Shown one piece after another: positions 42,735 through 43,317 of a stretch of 43,317 nucleotides of DNA. This DNA is from a virus. Position numbers and translations under genes: made by a program. Each line of letters opens with the position of its first letter. The first letter of the stretch is position 1. The notes below the pieces were generated by a model. That model did not search any database, had not been told where the DNA came from, and was given only the letters and a program-made list of their open reading frames with translations. Where the stretch lies: IMG/VR virus record IMGVR_UViG_3300021057_000018, positions 1-43,317 of that record. One strand, given 5' to 3'.

Positions 42735-43317
42735 GTGAGTGTAGCGATTGATCGGTCATTGGCTCTCAAGGTGCGCGACATCGTAGACGCGGGCCTGTGC
42801 TCTGGTGTGGGTGAGCCGACGCCGGGAAAGATGTGCGTGGAAGCCGCCGTGAACTACGCCATGGGTCTGCCGCACGGGGATCGCCCTGCGTGCGTGTCGA
42901 ATGCCGTCCGCCGCTTCAAGATCGCGCTGAATGACCGGAACTGGTCATCCAATGAGGCGCGGGCGAAGGGCCTGCGCCGTCTCGCGATCGCGCAACTCGG
43001 ATCAGCGGGTGTGGTGAAGGATGCGGAGTTCACGCGCCGGATCATCGATATGACGATCCGGAAGGCCGTCCCGGTCGGTTTGCGCGCCGCCGCGAAGGTG
43101 AATCCGAAATACGCGGCGGAACTGGAAGCGTGCGCGGTGCAGTGCGAAACGGAAGGCACCCGCGAAGCGTGTCAGGAGGCGAGGCGCGTAGCTCGCGCCG
43201 CCGCCGACGCCGCCGACGCCTACGCCGCCGACGCCGCCGACGCCGACGCCTACGCCGCCGACGCCGCCGACGCCGCCGCCTACGCCGCCTACGCCGCCGC
43301 CTACGCCGACGCCGCCA
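42735..43317 (+). CDS. Ala/Asp/Tyr-repeat protein, 5' part (joins 1-248)
   Basis: GTG 42735 with AAAGGAG at 42721-42727, seven bases upstream; ATG 42714 is an in-frame alternative. The N-terminal domain (about 1-155) includes LKVRDIVDAGLCSGVGEPTP, GKMCVEAAVNYAMGLPHGDR, VSNAVRRFKIALNDRNWSSN, EARAKGLRRLAIAQLGSAG and TIRKAVPVGLRAAA. I recognise it from a widespread phage and bacterial family of unknown function, whose members share this N-domain, an Ala-rich repeat and a common C-terminal end. After CQEARRVARAAADAA the Ala/Asp/Tyr repeat begins and runs off the window. With bases 1-248 it forms one ORF. Confidence 0.85.
   Translation, partial: MSVAIDRSLALKVRDIVDAGLCSGVGEPTPGKMCVEAAVNYAMGLPHGDRPACVSNAVRRFKIALNDRNWSSNEARAKGLRRLAIAQLGSAGVVKDAEFTRRIIDMTIRKAVPVGLRAAAKVNPKYAAELEACAVQCETEGTREACQEARRVARAAADAADAYAADAADADAYAADAADAAAYAAYAAAYADAA
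43199..43317 (+). repeat. Ala/Asp/Tyr codon repeat tract, right part
   Basis: Continuation of the tract at 1-131, using GCC, GAC and TAC codons only. Contains several AAD/AAY units of three to ten residues and ends in the 50-bp sequence shared with the left end. Confidence 0.85.
43267..43316 (+). repeat. Terminal direct repeat, right copy
   Basis: Identical to 1-50, in the same codon phase. The last base of the window (43317, A) does not match base 51 (G). If real, the circle is about 43,266 bp. Confidence 0.8.

Overview
This window reads as one nearly complete, circularly closed genome of a tailed dsDNA phage with P22-like (podovirus-type) morphogenesis genes. It is GC-rich and almost fully coding, with most genes on the + strand overlapping by 1-4 bases. 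The first 50 bases (1-50) recur exactly at 43267-43316. Both copies lie in the same reading frame of one Ala/Asp/Tyr-repeat gene that is split across the ends, so the true molecule is probably a circle of about 43,266 bp opened inside a repeat, as expected for a circularly permuted headful packager. No tRNA, rRNA, CRISPR array, DNA polymerase or integrase was recognised. The host is unknown. Lipoprotein starts of the form GC-S-S-P-T-(A/S)-P and an encoded metzincin would suit a soil bacterium such as an acidobacterium, but that is a guess.

Layout, following the circle from the immunity switch. (1) 40262-41118: a leftward CI-like repressor and a rightward Cro-like protein are divergent across a 131-bp region with promoter-like boxes and three related operator-like sites. 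(2) 41136-43317 joining 1-15017: a long rightward early region with an HNH nuclease, HTH proteins, the repeat protein, a Bet/RecT annealing protein with an SSB-like C-terminal tip, an HNH nuclease, a DUF1376 replication protein carrying an iteron-like array inside its own gene, a possible helicase loader, an N4/N6 DNA methyltransferase, a DUF1064 nuclease, and many small, mosaic, zinc-ribbon or winged-helix proteins. (3) 15142-34132: morphogenesis, in the order Tat-signal/coat-fragment protein, small and large terminase, portal, scaffold, coat, beta-helix and decoration-like proteins, gp4-like and gp10-like tail accessory proteins, and a set of likely ejection proteins. (4) 34256-34876: a minus-strand homing-nuclease-like gene interrupts the late operon. 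(5) 34906-38692: tail/fibre proteins, an M15 endolysin, a small membrane protein and DUF1353. (6) 38689-39884: leftward genes downstream of the repressor, including a lipoprotein metzincin that would be placed to be expressed from a prophage.

How the parts fit together. The Cro-side promoter would drive recombination and replication genes rightward through the sequence junction. The late block builds a P22-like procapsid, packages headful DNA and adds a short tail, and the M15 peptidase lyses the cell. The leftward unit would maintain lysogeny and decorate the host surface. The most unusual items are a Tat-type signal peptide fused to a fragment of the phage's own coat protein, the metzincin lipoprotein, the SSB-tipped Bet, the intragenic iterons, a family of repeated linkers and micro-ORFs in the early region, and a repressor/Cro module without an integrase.
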